Source of the DNA: Lactobacillus sp. YT155
GTDB taxonomy: Bacteria > Bacillota > Bacilli > Lactobacillales > Lactobacillaceae
Reading direction: 5' to 3'
Length of the DNA: 64,000 nt
Assembly: GCF_030504545.1 (NCBI RefSeq)
Contig: NZ_JAUKWP010000005.1
Location: 62,001-126,000 of the forward strand
Each line of letters begins with the position of its first letter. Position 1 is the stretch's first letter. The position numbers and the translations under genes were made by a program. The notes below the pieces were generated by a model, which saw only the letters and a list, made by a program, of their open reading frames with translations, made no database searches and was not told the origin of the DNA. Shown in pieces: positions 27,481-36,526 of this stretch.

Positions 27481-27696
27481 ATGTTAAAAGAAATCTTTTT
27501 ATCTTTTTTGGCTCTAGTAGCTGTGTATATTCTAGTTTGTGTAGTGGTTGCATTTGTAAAAACTATACATATAAGAATTAAAGATAAAAACAAAAATAAA
27601 GAAGACTTGAAGCGAAATTTTATTGAGGTGTTCATAGATAAATTAATGGAATTACTAAATCCACTTAATATCATTGAATGGCTCTTTATGCAGTAA
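27481..27696 (+). CDS. Small membrane protein, hypothetical
   Basis: A 71-residue product with one N-terminal TM segment (about 5-30), a basic stretch (IRIKDKNKNKEDLKRN) and an amphipathic C-terminus. AAGGAT precedes the ATG and a terminator follows at once, both supporting a real gene. No family recognised. Confidence 0.55.
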   Translation: MLKEIFLSFLALVAVYILVCVVVAFVKTIHIRIKDKNKNKEDLKRNFIEVFIDKLMELLNPLNIIEWLFMQ

Positions 27697-27729
27697 TAAA
27701 AAAGCTAAGAAATTAATCTTGGCTTTTTT
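27697..27729. terminator. Bidirectional terminator
   Basis: AAAAAGCTAAGA/TCTTGGCTTTTT stem (one G-U) with loop AATTAA; serves the small membrane protein on + and the M20 gene on -. Confidence 0.85.
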
Positions 27730-27730
27730 G

Positions 27731-28882
27731 TTATTTCATATACTCTACAAATAATTCTTCGTAAATATCAATGAAGTTGAAATAGACTTGTTTATTTACA
27801 TATTCGTTTACTTGATGAGGCATTGTTGGCTCACCTGGTCCAAATACAATAAATGGAAATTCATATGGTTTATCTTTTAGTAAGTTAGATGCATCAGTTA
27901 CACCAGCAACTGCCATCTTAGGAATCTCATCTTTAGAATATTTTTCACCAATCTTCTTGGCAAGATTAATGAGTTTAGAATTATCATCATGTTGAACAGA
28001 TTCCAATGACATGTAAATATCCATGTCTATTTTTGCGCCGTCATTATTTTTTTGATCAACTATTTTTTGCATTGTGGAAACAACTTCATCATTATCAAAT
28101 TCTGGAATTGTTCTGACATTAATTTCAGATTCAGCACTTTCTGGAATTGAGTTAACTTGGTTTCCACCGTTAAAGATTGTTGTGTTGAAAGTTAAATCAC
28201 CTAACAATTCGTTCTTCTTACCAGCACCACGGAATTTTTCATTGGCAATATTCAAAGCGGATAATAGTGGATCAATCGCATTGTATCCTAATTCAGGCAT
28301 CGAACTATGCGAAGCTTTTCCTTTTGAAGTTAGTTTAATGTCCATTGAACCTTTGTGAGCATATACTAAGCTGTAACCAGATGGCTCACCGATTACTAGG
28401 GCATCAACATTGTCCATCTCTCCTTTTTCATAGAAAGTTTGAGAACCTTTTTCACCAACTTCTTCACCGACAGTTGCCATCAACCGAATTGTTCCTTTAG
28501 GAAGAAGATTTTGCTCCTTAATATCAATCATAGAAATCATGAAAGCTGCTAAACCTGCTTTCATATCGGTTGCTCCACGGCCATACAAGTTTCCATTTTT
28601 CTCAGTTAATTCGAACGGATCAGTGTCCCATTGTGACAAATCTCCGGGGTCAACCACGTCCATATGTCCTGAAACACCTAGAACTGGTTTTCCACTTCCT
28701 ATTTCAGCAATTAGATCTACTCTCCCTTTTTCAATGGGAATTATTTTAGTCGTAATTCCATGTTCCTTAAATACCTTAGAAACATATGTAGCTACTTCTT
28801 CTTCGTTTCCATTAACAGAATTAATTTTTACCAAATCAGATAAAATTTGGACTTTCTTTGCTTCATCAAAAGTTGAACCCAT
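27731..28882 (-). CDS. M20 family metallopeptidase (ArgE/DapE deacylase type)
   Basis: Start at ATG 28882, ten bases after GAGGAG; the upstream ATG at 28900 lies in the SD. The 383 residues show the di-zinc M20 pattern: GVSGHMDVVDPGD, GRGATDMKAG, TVGEEVGEKGS, IGEPSG and the last His in TMPHQVNEYV. This is the ArgE/DapE/ACY1 branch (annotated in lactobacilli as succinyl-diaminopimelate desuccinylase-like), acting on N-acyl amino acids or small peptides. Exact substrate uncertain. Confidence 0.9.
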   Translation of the reverse strand: MGSTFDEAKKVQILSDLVKINSVNGNEEEVATYVSKVFKEHGITTKIIPIEKGRVDLIAEIGSGKPVLGVSGHMDVVDPGDLSQWDTDPFELTEKNGNLYGRGATDMKAGLAAFMISMIDIKEQNLLPKGTIRLMATVGEEVGEKGSQTFYEKGEMDNVDALVIGEPSGYSLVYAHKGSMDIKLTSKGKASHSSMPELGYNAIDPLLSALNIANEKFRGAGKKNELLGDLTFNTTIFNGGNQVNSIPESAESEINVRTIPEFDNDEVVSTMQKIVDQKNNDGAKIDMDIYMSLESVQHDDNSKLINLAKKIGEKYSKDEIPKMAVAGVTDASNLLKDKPYEFPFIVFGPGEPTMPHQVNEYVNKQVYFNFIDIYEELFVEYMK

Positions 28883-28978
28883 CACGAACCATCTCCTCAT
28901 TTACTATAAATTTAATTATAATTCGAGTGTAATCCTAAAAATTAGATTTTTCAACGGACATACCTTCAATTTATTTAC

Positions 28979-29007
28979 AAAAAAATAAGCTCACAATTGT
29001 GAGCTTA
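28979..29007 (-). terminator. Terminator of membrane-anchored phosphoesterase
   Basis: Perfect 20-bp palindrome (28987-29006, centre CAATTG) with T tract on the minus strand. Confidence 0.85.
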
Positions 29008-29009
29008 CT

Positions 29010-29819
29010 CTAAAATTTAATTGAAAAAGCAGTTACTTCAGGAACCACATTGAATCTGGCATGAAGTGAAGTTGTCCCTAGTCCAGTATTCACATACAAT
29101 TTCATTCCATCAGATAATGTATACATCCCTCGGACATACTTTCTTGCTAACACATTGGTAATTGGTTTAAACGGAATCCAAATTTGTCCACCATGACTAT
29201 GTCCAGCCAATGCAAGCTGCGTATTGGTATTAACGAATTGGTCAGCCACATCTGGTTCATGTGTGAGTAATATTGAATAATCATATTTTTGACGATAGGC
29301 CAAAGTTTGATTAACAGAAGGATTTCCCAGCAGTGAATCGTCAAGTCCACCAATAAAAATCTTCTTACCGGAATCTGTAGCAATAGTTTGTCCAGTATTC
29401 TTCAAGACTGTAAAGCCGGACTGATTCATGACATATTCATAAACTCGAGCAGCACCGCCGCCATAATCATGATTACCCCAAACAGCATATTTACCAATTT
29501 TGGCTTTCATGGCACTAAGTTTTGCGATTATCTCTGATTCATGACTGTACTTGGAATAATTATCGAATAAATCACCAGTAAAAACGATCACATCAGGTTT
29601 TTGTTCATTAACTTTATCAATAACTTTGTCCAAACGATTTGATTCATAGGCTTTAGATACTTGAATATCGGAAATTTGTACTAATTTTAATTGTGTTTTC
29701 TTTTGATTGTCACCAAGTGAAATATTATTAGTATGAACCATAAATGGTTCAACTTTAAATGCATACACAGGAACTAGCACTATTAGCACCAGAACAAAGA
29801 GAAGAATTTTTTTAAACAA
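29010..29819 (-). CDS. Membrane-anchored metallophosphoesterase (YaeI/YkuE-like)
   Basis: Start likely TTG 29819 (SD AGAAGG eight bases away); GTG 29828 would sit in the SD. The 269 residues begin with a hydrophobic anchor (about 3-22), then metal motifs QISDIQVS, FTGDLFDN, WGNHDYGGG, THEPDV and AGHSHGGQ. The catalytic domain should face outside. Relatives hydrolyse UDP-diacylglucosamine or phosphodiesters; substrate here unknown. Confidence 0.87.
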   Translation of the reverse strand: MFKKILLFVLVLIVLVPVYAFKVEPFMVHTNNISLGDNQKKTQLKLVQISDIQVSKAYESNRLDKVIDKVNEQKPDVIVFTGDLFDNYSKYSHESEIIAKLSAMKAKIGKYAVWGNHDYGGGAARVYEYVMNQSGFTVLKNTGQTIATDSGKKIFIGGLDDSLLGNPSVNQTLAYRQKYDYSILLTHEPDVADQFVNTNTQLALAGHSHGGQIWIPFKPITNVLARKYVRGMYTLSDGMKLYVNTGLGTTSLHARFNVVPEVTAFSIKF

Positions 29820-29895
29820 TTGATTCACCTTCTTTTTGAGTTGAGTGCTACCTTACAGGTTATTTATTTTGATTGCAAATGTTTCTAAATTTTTT

Positions 29896-29926
29896 ATAAA
29901 AAAACAGTAGCTTATCTAGCTACTGT
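29896..29926 (-). terminator. Terminator of glycosyltransferase gene
   Basis: ACAGTAGC/GCTACTGT stem, seven-base loop, T tract on minus strand; abuts the stop codon. Confidence 0.85.
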
Positions 29927-30714
29927 CATTTTTTCTTACTATTCGTATCTAAATCTAACTGCTCACCCATATTCTGAATTATCTGCTTATGAATGCGAAA
30001 GTTAGCAACCGAAACATCTTTGATGTTATTGATGGCAAAGTAATTGTGAGAAGTACTATTTTTTCTTTGATAATAATGATACAAAGGTTTGGTCGAATAA
30101 TAGAAATTATCAGTTGTGCTGACATATTGAACGTTAAAGATGGCATCTTCCATTAAATTAACGTCCGTCGCAAAACTTAAGTCATTTTTCTTAATCAATT
30201 CCAATTTATATGCCTTGTTCCAGGCGTATCCCATAACTGATCCATTGGCACTGATGATTCTTTTCAACAATTCATTACGGTCAACTACTGCGCCAGTATT
30301 CTTAAAAATTCCTTTTTGTTTCGAATTCTTGTCTGTTTCAACCATAAATCCACAACAAGCCAAATCAATGTCGTTTTCTTCAAAAGCCTCCACAAAAAAA
30401 GCCAAATATTCTGGATCAACCCAGTCATCACTATCGACAAAGGTAATATATTGACTGTTAGCTTCATGAATTCCGGTATTTCTCGCCGCTGAGACACCTT
30501 GATTTTCCTTGTGTTGAATTAACTTAAAATTCTCATATTCCTTTGTGTACTGCTCACATATTGCAACTGAGTCATCTGATGACTGGTCATCAATCATAAT
30601 TAACTGAAAATCCTTAAATGACTGGTCAACAAATGAATCCAAAGACTTCTTCAAATATTCTTCGGCATTATATATAGGCATTACTACAGTAAAAATATAA
30701 TCCTCTTTATTCAA
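29926..30714 (-). CDS. Family 2 glycosyltransferase
   Basis: The 262-residue GT-A enzyme has VVMPIYNAEEYLKKSLDSF, nucleotide-sugar site DDQSSDDS, and the metal-binding FVDSDDWVDPEY (DxD). Start TTG 30714 lies ten bases after AAGGA; GTG 30723 is too close. The C-terminus, ending DTNSKKK, is short for polysaccharide transferases (about 320 residues), with no TM helix. It is isolated from any polysaccharide cluster, so the acceptor is unknown. Confidence 0.87.
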   Translation of the reverse strand: MNKEDYIFTVVMPIYNAEEYLKKSLDSFVDQSFKDFQLIMIDDQSSDDSVAICEQYTKEYENFKLIQHKENQGVSAARNTGIHEANSQYITFVDSDDWVDPEYLAFFVEAFEENDIDLACCGFMVETDKNSKQKGIFKNTGAVVDRNELLKRIISANGSVMGYAWNKAYKLELIKKNDLSFATDVNLMEDAIFNVQYVSTTDNFYYSTKPLYHYYQRKNSTSHNYFAINNIKDVSVANFRIHKQIIQNMGEQLDLDTNSKKK

Positions 30715-30850
30715 AAAATTCACGTCCTTATTTTAATTGTTTCAATTCTATCAGAAATCAAAATAAAAACATAATTTATGATAGGCCCTTTTGCAATTAT
30801 CTAACTATTATAGTAGATTAGACTTATTACACTCAATGGAGGAATATTAT

Positions 30851-32785
30851 ATGAGTTTTCTGGAATTAAAGAATATCAAAAAATCTTTCTTTTTAAACAA
30901 AAAAGAATTCCAAGTTTTAAAAGACATCAGCCTTAATTTTGATCGAGGAGAATTTGTCTCAATTTTAGGAGAATCAGGTGGTGGTAAAACTACCCTTCTA
31001 AATATTATTGGTGGACTCGACTCACAATACGAGGGAGACGTCTTATTAAATGGACAATCTGTCAAAAGTGGTTCCGAAAAAGGACTAGATGCTTATCGAA
31101 GCAAAACTATTGGTTTCATTTTTCAAAGTTTTCATTTGATTAGTCATCTAACCGTTTTACAAAATGTTTTAATCCCATTAGAAATGTCGTCAATGTCTCG
31201 TAGTCAACGTACCAAAAGAGCTAAAGAACTACTGACTCAAGTAGGTCTTGGTGACCAAATGGATAAACATCCCGGACAATTATCTGGTGGACAGAAACAA
31301 CGTGTCGCCATCGCTCGTGCGTTGGCAAATGATCCCGACATTATTATTGCCGATGAACCAACTGGTGCTCTGGATTCTCAAAACACCAATGAAATTCTGG
31401 AGATTCTGGAAAAGATTTCTCAACAAGGCAAACTTGTTATCGCCGTTACTCACTCAGATCAAGTTGCTGAATATGGAACTCGAGTAATTCACTTAGTTGA
31501 TGGCCAAGTTGATTCAGATAAACAACTCAGAGACAAAGCTGATGATGTCAAAAAAGATAGTAAAGTTACAATTAACCATTTAAGTTTTATGGATAACTTT
31601 ATGATGGCAATGAATCATATGCGTTACTATCTGGGACGAAATTTATTAATCATTTTTGGTTTAATGATTGGTATTTTTTCAGTTGTCTTCATGTTAGGTC
31701 TTGGTAACGGTGTAACTGGTTATATGAACCACGAAATGAACAAATTAGCTAATCCAACAGCCATTCAAGTTTCCAAAAACTCAACATCTAATGATCCTCA
31801 GATGTCTGAATTCACGATGAAAGAAAAAGATCTTAACACATTCAAAAAAATTAAGAATGTTAAAAAAGTAGAAAAAGGATATTTTGCTGATACAGTAAAA
31901 CTTTCTAATGGTAAGAAAAACGTTACTGCTCAACTTTTCCAAACCTGGAATGAAACTATCAAAGAAGATGATATTACAACTGGGAACAAACCTGGCAAGG
32001 ATGAAGTTGTCTTAGTTAAGAATGATGCCAAAACTTTCAAAAAAGATTATAAAAAATTAGTTGGCAAAAAAATCACTCTTTATATAGGTGCACTTGATAA
32101 AAATAAACGCCCTATTCAAATTGAGAAAGAGTTCACTGTTTCCGGAATTCTTAAAGGTGGAACCACCAGTGTCGATTATCAAACTCTGAAAACACTTTAT
32201 GCAGCAAACAATGCCACTTTGGATCCTAACTTTGCAACTCTGAAGGTTAATTCCACACCTAACGTCAAAGCTGTTCAAACTAAAATCAAAGACTTCAAAA
32301 TGACTAAGGATAAGAAAAAAGTTGCTAAGTACACGTTAGCCGGAGTGGGTGCTCTGATTGATACTCTTACTACTTATATCAATCTCGCCTTCTATTTATT
32401 AGCTGCCATTGCTGGAATTTCATTACTGGTCTCGGCTATTATGATTATTGTTGTTCTTTACATCAGTGTTTCTGAAAGAACTCAGGAAATTGGAATTTTA
32501 AGAGCTATCGGTGCCAGAAGAAAAGATATCCGAAATCTCTTTATCTCTGAAGCTTTCTTACTAGGACTTATCTCTAGTTTACTATCGGTAGGCTTTGCAT
32601 ATATTTTACAAGCACTTGCAAATAATGCATCACAATCCGCTATTGGAACGGCTATTATCCAAGTATCTGCTGGAAATGCCATCTTTGGAATCGTCGTAAG
32701 TGTGGTTATTGCTCTGTTAGCTGCTCTGGCACCATCTAGAAGAGCCGCTAAATTAGATCCAAGAGATACCTTAACAAATGAATAG
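30851..32785 (+). CDS. MacB-type ABC transporter, ATPase fused to FtsX-like permease
   Basis: Start at ATG 30851, eight bases after GGAGG. Residues 1-230 form the ATPase: Walker [10 protein letters not shown], signature LSGGQKQR, Walker [18 protein letters not shown] helix near 275-300 leads to an extracytoplasmic MacB-PCD-like domain (about 305-510) and three TM helices (about 520-640, with [20 protein letters not shown]). Fused ATPase-permease in the MacB/LolCDE class; in lactobacilli such pumps export peptides or provide antimicrobial-peptide resistance. No dedicated sensor kinase is adjacent. Confidence 0.92.
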   Translation: MSFLELKNIKKSFFLNKKEFQVLKDISLNFDRGEFVSILGESGGGKTTLLNIIGGLDSQYEGDVLLNGQSVKSGSEKGLDAYRSKTIGFIFQSFHLISHLTVLQNVLIPLEMSSMSRSQRTKRAKELLTQVGLGDQMDKHPGQLSGGQKQRVAIARALANDPDIIIADEPTGALDSQNTNEILEILEKISQQGKLVIAVTHSDQVAEYGTRVIHLVDGQVDSDKQLRDKADDVKKDSKVTINHLSFMDNFMMAMNHMRYYLGRNLLIIFGLMIGIFSVVFMLGLGNGVTGYMNHEMNKLANPTAIQVSKNSTSNDPQMSEFTMKEKDLNTFKKIKNVKKVEKGYFADTVKLSNGKKNVTAQLFQTWNETIKEDDITTGNKPGKDEVVLVKNDAKTFKKDYKKLVGKKITLYIGALDKNKRPIQIEKEFTVSGILKGGTTSVDYQTLKTLYAANNATLDPNFATLKVNSTPNVKAVQTKIKDFKMTKDKKKVAKYTLAGVGALIDTLTTYINLAFYLLAAIAGISLLVSAIMIIVVLYISVSERTQEIGILRAIGARRKDIRNLFISEAFLLGLISSLLSVGFAYILQALANNASQSAIGTAIIQVSAGNAIFGIVVSVVIALLAALAPSRRAAKLDPRDTLTNE

Positions 32786-32790
32786 AACGT

Positions 32791-32825
32791 AAAAAAGAGT
32801 GACTTCTAATGAAGTCACTCTTTTT
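32791..32825. terminator. Bidirectional terminator
   Basis: AGAGTGACTTC/GAAGTCACTCT with loop TAAT and flanking A/T tracts; serves the ABC gene and GDPD gene. Confidence 0.9.
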
Positions 32826-32827
32826 AT

Positions 32828-33553
32828 TTAGAATTCTTGAGCTCTATTGGTGAAAATTCCATCGACTCCCCAATTAAATAATTGATTAGCTCTGGCCTTA
32901 TCGTCAACAGTCCAAACATTAACTTCATAGCCATGTTTTTTGAATTCCTGAACCTTTTCCTTAGTTAAAGTTTTGTTCTCCACATGGATTGCTTGAGCAT
33001 GGCATGCTTGAAGATATAAATTCCAGTCATCATCCAAAGTTTCTTTCTTAAATAGACAGGCATACTTTAGTTCAGGCTTTAGTCGTTGAAGTTTCAATAG
33101 CATAATGGGATTAAAACTAGAGATAAGCACTTCAACTTCCGGATTCAATCGATCAATTTCTTTGTTTAATTTTTCAACCAAAACGTCCGCTAAATGATTC
33201 GCATTGTCAGCAACCACTGCTTTTAATTCGATATTCACGTTCAAATGTTGCTTGTTAATTAAATCAATAGTTTCGTGCACAGTTGGTACATGTTCATTTA
33301 CAAAATCGCTATCAAACCATGAACCGGCGTCTGCCTTTTTTACTTCTGCACTATTAAGTGTGGTAATCGCACCACTGATATTTGTTGTTCGATCTAAATA
33401 ATCATCGTGTAAAATAAATAACTCTTCGTCGCTAGTAATTGAGATATCTGTTTCTAACCAGTCAACATTAGTTTTCGATAATTCCTTAAATGCAGCAATT
33501 GTATTTTCTGGTCTAATACTAGAAACACCTCGATGGGCGTAAATCCGTTTCAT
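32828..33553 (-). CDS. Glycerophosphodiester phosphodiesterase
   Basis: A 241-residue cytosolic GDPD: AHRGVSSIRPENTIAAF (catalytic His and Glu/Asn), ETDISITSDEELFILHDDYLD with metal ligands, and NVNIELK. Hydrolyses glycerophosphodiesters to glycerol-3-phosphate plus alcohol, for lipid or teichoic-acid glycerol recycling. No signal peptide (UgpQ-like). SD TAGGAG precedes the ATG. Confidence 0.93.
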   Translation of the reverse strand: MKRIYAHRGVSSIRPENTIAAFKELSKTNVDWLETDISITSDEELFILHDDYLDRTTNISGAITTLNSAEVKKADAGSWFDSDFVNEHVPTVHETIDLINKQHLNVNIELKAVVADNANHLADVLVEKLNKEIDRLNPEVEVLISSFNPIMLLKLQRLKPELKYACLFKKETLDDDWNLYLQACHAQAIHVENKTLTKEKVQEFKKHGYEVNVWTVDDKARANQLFNWGVDGIFTNRAQEF

Positions 33554-33593
33554 AACTGACTCCTAATAAGTTAATAGGCATATTTTATCACAA

Positions 33594-33626
33594 TAAAAAA
33601 GACTGAGCTCTAACGAACTCAGTCTT
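33594..33626 (-). terminator. Terminator of nagA
   Basis: GACTGAG/CTCAGTC stem with ten-base loop and T tract on the minus strand. Confidence 0.85.
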
Positions 33627-33634
33627 AATAATTA

Positions 33635-34792
33635 TTAGGCTTTATATCTAGAAACACCATCTAAGTATGTTTCAGCAAGACTCATATCTTGATTTAAAAC
33701 AATAAAGTCAGCATCTCTACCAGGTAAAATAGAGCCACATTTATCGTTTACTTTGCTACTTTTAGCAGCCACGTAACTTCCCATCATAACTGATTCTTCT
33801 GGAGTAACAATATTCCAATCAACAACGTTCTTAATTGCATCGTCTAGTTTTAGAATACTTCCAGCTAAGTTATGAGTTTCATCGTCTAGGCGAGCTGTAC
33901 CATCTTTAACTACAACTGGAAGTTCACCCAAGATATAATTACCATCTGGCATCAATCCAGCACGCATACAATCAGTGATTAAAGCCACATGCTCTGGAGT
34001 TTTGCTTTCAATCAATGCTTTAGCAGCATAAGGTTGAACATGATATCCGTCGCAGATTAATTCATCGTCAACTAAGTTCATACTCATTGCGGCACCAACC
34101 ATACCCGGTTCACGGTGTCCAAATGGTGACATTCCATTATAAGTATGCGTAAACATTGAAGCTCCAGCTTCAACACAATCCTTAGCTTGTTCAAAAGTAG
34201 CACTTGAATGTCCTAGAGCAACTACTGTTCCATCGGCGGTTACATCTCTTGTAAATTCAACTGAGCCTTTTCTTTCAGGAGCTAAAGAGATCTTTTTCAA
34301 CATTCCCTTGGCAGATTTTTGCCATTCACGATATTCATTGATGTCTGGATCTCTGAAGTATTTAGGATTTTGTGCCCCTTTATGTTCTTCAGTGTAGTAA
34401 GGTCCCTCAAAATGAATCCCTTGGATTTTTGCACCTGTAGCATTTTGGTAATTGTCACCAATCGTTTTACAAATGTCGTTTAATTGTTCAAATGATGCTG
34501 TCAAAGTAGTGGGCAACCATGAAGTAACACCAGTTTTTAAAAGGCCCTCTGACATTTCATTTAGTTTATCCCAGTCATTATCCATAACATCATGGCCAAG
34601 AAATCCATGAATGTGTGTATCAACTAAGCCTGGAGCAATCCATTGATCTGAATACTCAACAATTTTACCATCTGGTTTTTGGTTTTCTTTATAGTATCGA
34701 CCGAATTTATTATCATCGGTTATTTCTAAATAACCACCATTTTCAGTAGTGTTTTGTAAGAAAAATTTGTTTGCATGAATAAAGTATGACAT
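33635..34792 (-). CDS. nagA: N-acetylglucosamine-6-phosphate deacetylase
   Basis: Removes acetate from GlcNAc-6-P to give GlcN-6-P, for amino-sugar use and cell-wall recycling. The 385 residues show APGLVDTHIHGFLGHD, HFEGPY, LGHSSATFEQ, THTYNGMSPFGHREPG and LITDCMRAG, all NagA metal and substrate positions. SD GGAGG lies ahead of the ATG. Monocistronic, with a dre-type operator over its -35. Confidence 0.96.
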   Translation of the reverse strand: MSYFIHANKFFLQNTTENGGYLEITDDNKFGRYYKENQKPDGKIVEYSDQWIAPGLVDTHIHGFLGHDVMDNDWDKLNEMSEGLLKTGVTSWLPTTLTASFEQLNDICKTIGDNYQNATGAKIQGIHFEGPYYTEEHKGAQNPKYFRDPDINEYREWQKSAKGMLKKISLAPERKGSVEFTRDVTADGTVVALGHSSATFEQAKDCVEAGASMFTHTYNGMSPFGHREPGMVGAAMSMNLVDDELICDGYHVQPYAAKALIESKTPEHVALITDCMRAGLMPDGNYILGELPVVVKDGTARLDDETHNLAGSILKLDDAIKNVVDWNIVTPEESVMMGSYVAAKSSKVNDKCGSILPGRDADFIVLNQDMSLAETYLDGVSRYKA

Positions 34793-34821
34793 GAATCTAC
34801 CTCCATTATTTTCTACAACCC

Positions 34822-34851
34822 ATTATAGCAGTTGCAAAAGGTCTATACCAG
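34822..34851 (-). promoter_or_regulatory. nagA promoter with NagR/DasR-type dre operator over the -35
   Basis: Minus strand: -35 TGGTAT (34845-34850), 17-bp spacer, -10 TATAAT (34822-34827) with upstream TG. The -35 is embedded in CTGGTATAGACC (34840-34851), matching the TGGTCTAGACCA-like operator of GntR-family NagR/DasR. Binding would block RNA polymerase. Confidence 0.7.
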
Positions 34852-34865
34852 AGTGAACTGCATAA

Positions 34866-34894
34866 AAAAGACGCCATTAGTTAATGACGTCTAC
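34866..34894 (-). terminator. Terminator of the ddl-34898 unit
   Basis: AGACGTCATTA/TAATGGCGTCT (one G-U) with minus-strand T tract. Confidence 0.85.
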
Positions 34895-34897
34895 TGT

Positions 34898-35308
34898 TTA
34901 GGTGTTTAAATTTAAGTTGTGTTCTTGAATATACTTTTTGAAAGACTCGGTGTCAGCCTTACTTAAGATGACTCCATAGGTCTTATCCATCATCGTCAAA
35001 GGTTCGGCACCTTCTTTAAAATCAAAGCGATTCTTAGTTTGATAAATATACAGTTTCTCATAAGGGATTTTTTCAACTTTTTTTACATCTTTGAAAATAG
35101 TTAAACTATGCTTATGAATACCGATAAAGCCTGTACCACCACGGCCTACATAATATTTAATATAGCGTCCCCGTTTTGCTTTTTCGATGGAACGTTTCTT
35201 TTTAAAATATCCGTTTAACCATATCCACTCGCTGGCAATCAAAATTATTATGATTACTACCACAATGATGATTGCAGCCATTGGTATCCCCTTATATGAC
35301 TCCTGCAT
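34898..35308 (-). CDS. Small membrane-anchored hypothetical protein
   Basis: A 136-residue protein with a single N-terminal TM segment (about 9-32, strongly Ile/Val-rich), a basic juxtamembrane stretch (FKKKRSIEKAKRGR) and a soluble C-terminal domain with a PH-like strand pattern (KHSLTIFKDVKKVEKIPYEK). No family recognised. AAGGGG lies six bases before the ATG, and it follows ddl by 13 bp, so it is probably cotranscribed. Confidence 0.65.
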   Translation of the reverse strand: MQESYKGIPMAAIIIVVVIIIILIASEWIWLNGYFKKKRSIEKAKRGRYIKYYVGRGGTGFIGIHKHSLTIFKDVKKVEKIPYEKLYIYQTKNRFDFKEGAEPLTMMDKTYGVILSKADTESFKKYIQEHNLNLNT

Positions 35309-35321
35309 AATTTACCCCTTC

Positions 35322-36380
35322 TTAATTATTTTGTTCGTACCATTTTAGTTTACTGTTAATAATTGACTCACACAAGTCGGCATAGCTAACACCTTCTGCT
35401 TCTGCTTCTTGAGGAAGCAATGATAAAGGTGTCATTCCTGGTAATGAGTTTGCTTCGATAACATAAGCTCCAGAGTCATTTAATAACACATCAACTCTTC
35501 CATAGTTTGCCATATCTAAAGCTTCAAAAGTCTTCAAAGCTAAGTCTTGCATTTGTTTATGTGTAGCATCATCCAAGTTCTTAGGTGGTGTAATGAAATG
35601 AGTTACATCATTTTCTTGGAATTTGTGTTCAAAGTCATACCAACCAGTATCGACAACAATTTCAATTGCCGGGAAGACATGTCCATCAACAATTCCAATT
35701 GAAAATTCGCGACCTTTAACAAACTCTTCAATCAATGCTTCACGATCAAATTTCAAAGCTTCAGCAACCGAAGATTTTAATTCAGATTCGTCTTTCACAA
35801 TACTTGTACCAACTGATGAGCCACCATTTGCTGGTTTAACAACCATTGGGAAACCAAAACCTAAATCTTCTAATTTGATATCAGTAGTCTTAGTTGCAAA
35901 ATATTTGGCTGTTTTAATATTGTTTTGGAAGAAAATTTCCTTAGAAAATTTCTTGTCCATAGCAATTCCTGAAGCTAAAGTTCCGGAACCAGTATATTTG
36001 ATTTCATTCAAGTCAAACACTGCTTGAACTTTACCGTTTTCTCCATCTTCACCATGAAGACCTAAGTAAACAATGTCAGCTGCTTCACAGACTTTTAATA
36101 CGTTCTTTCCAAAAAGACCACGGGTTCCGTCAGTTCTGAGAGCATTAATCTTTTCAGTTGTTAACACTTCATCACTAATTAATAGTTTGCTTTCATCTTC
36201 AGGTTCTGTAGTGAATAATGCATCAACTTCTGCGCCACTGTTGGCATCTACTCCTAAGAATGAGTCAATATAAGCAACTTCGTGTCCTTTACTTCTTAGT
36301 GCATTGGTAATTTTTGCTCCTGATGATAAGGAAACATTTCTTTCTGTACTACGTCCACCGGACAATACTACTATTTTCAT
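35322..36380 (-). CDS. ddl: D-alanine--D-alanine ligase family, predicted D-Ala-D-Lac type
   Basis: ATP-grasp ligase making the terminal dipeptide or depsipeptide of peptidoglycan precursors. The 352 residues carry SGGRSTERNVSLSS, LHGEDGENG, KPANGGSSVG and EANSLPGMT. In the omega-loop block YDFEHKF the residue aligned with E. coli Tyr216 is Phe254, the change found in Leuconostoc and lactobacillus ligases that use D-lactate and give intrinsic vancomycin resistance. SD GGGAGG lies before the ATG. Specificity is an inference from that single position. Confidence 0.95.
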   Translation of the reverse strand: MKIVVLSGGRSTERNVSLSSGAKITNALRSKGHEVAYIDSFLGVDANSGAEVDALFTTEPEDESKLLISDEVLTTEKINALRTDGTRGLFGKNVLKVCEAADIVYLGLHGEDGENGKVQAVFDLNEIKYTGSGTLASGIAMDKKFSKEIFFQNNIKTAKYFATKTTDIKLEDLGFGFPMVVKPANGGSSVGTSIVKDESELKSSVAEALKFDREALIEEFVKGREFSIGIVDGHVFPAIEIVVDTGWYDFEHKFQENDVTHFITPPKNLDDATHKQMQDLALKTFEALDMANYGRVDVLLNDSGAYVIEANSLPGMTPLSLLPQEAEAEGVSYADLCESIINSKLKWYEQNN

Positions 36381-36487
36381 CGGTTAATCCTCCCGAATTT
36401 TAATTTAACGTGTTGTTCTAGAACCTTAACCTTACCATAAATATATTACCGATTACATTACTGTTAAGAATATTTTTACTTTTCCAT

Positions 36488-36512
36488 AAAAAAAAGCGCC
36501 TTGATCAAGGCG
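36488..36512 (-). terminator. Terminator of the NCS2 purine permease gene
   Basis: Sixteen-base palindrome (36497-36512) followed by a minus-strand T run. Confidence 0.85.
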
Positions 36513-36526
36513 ACTTCATTGTGAGC

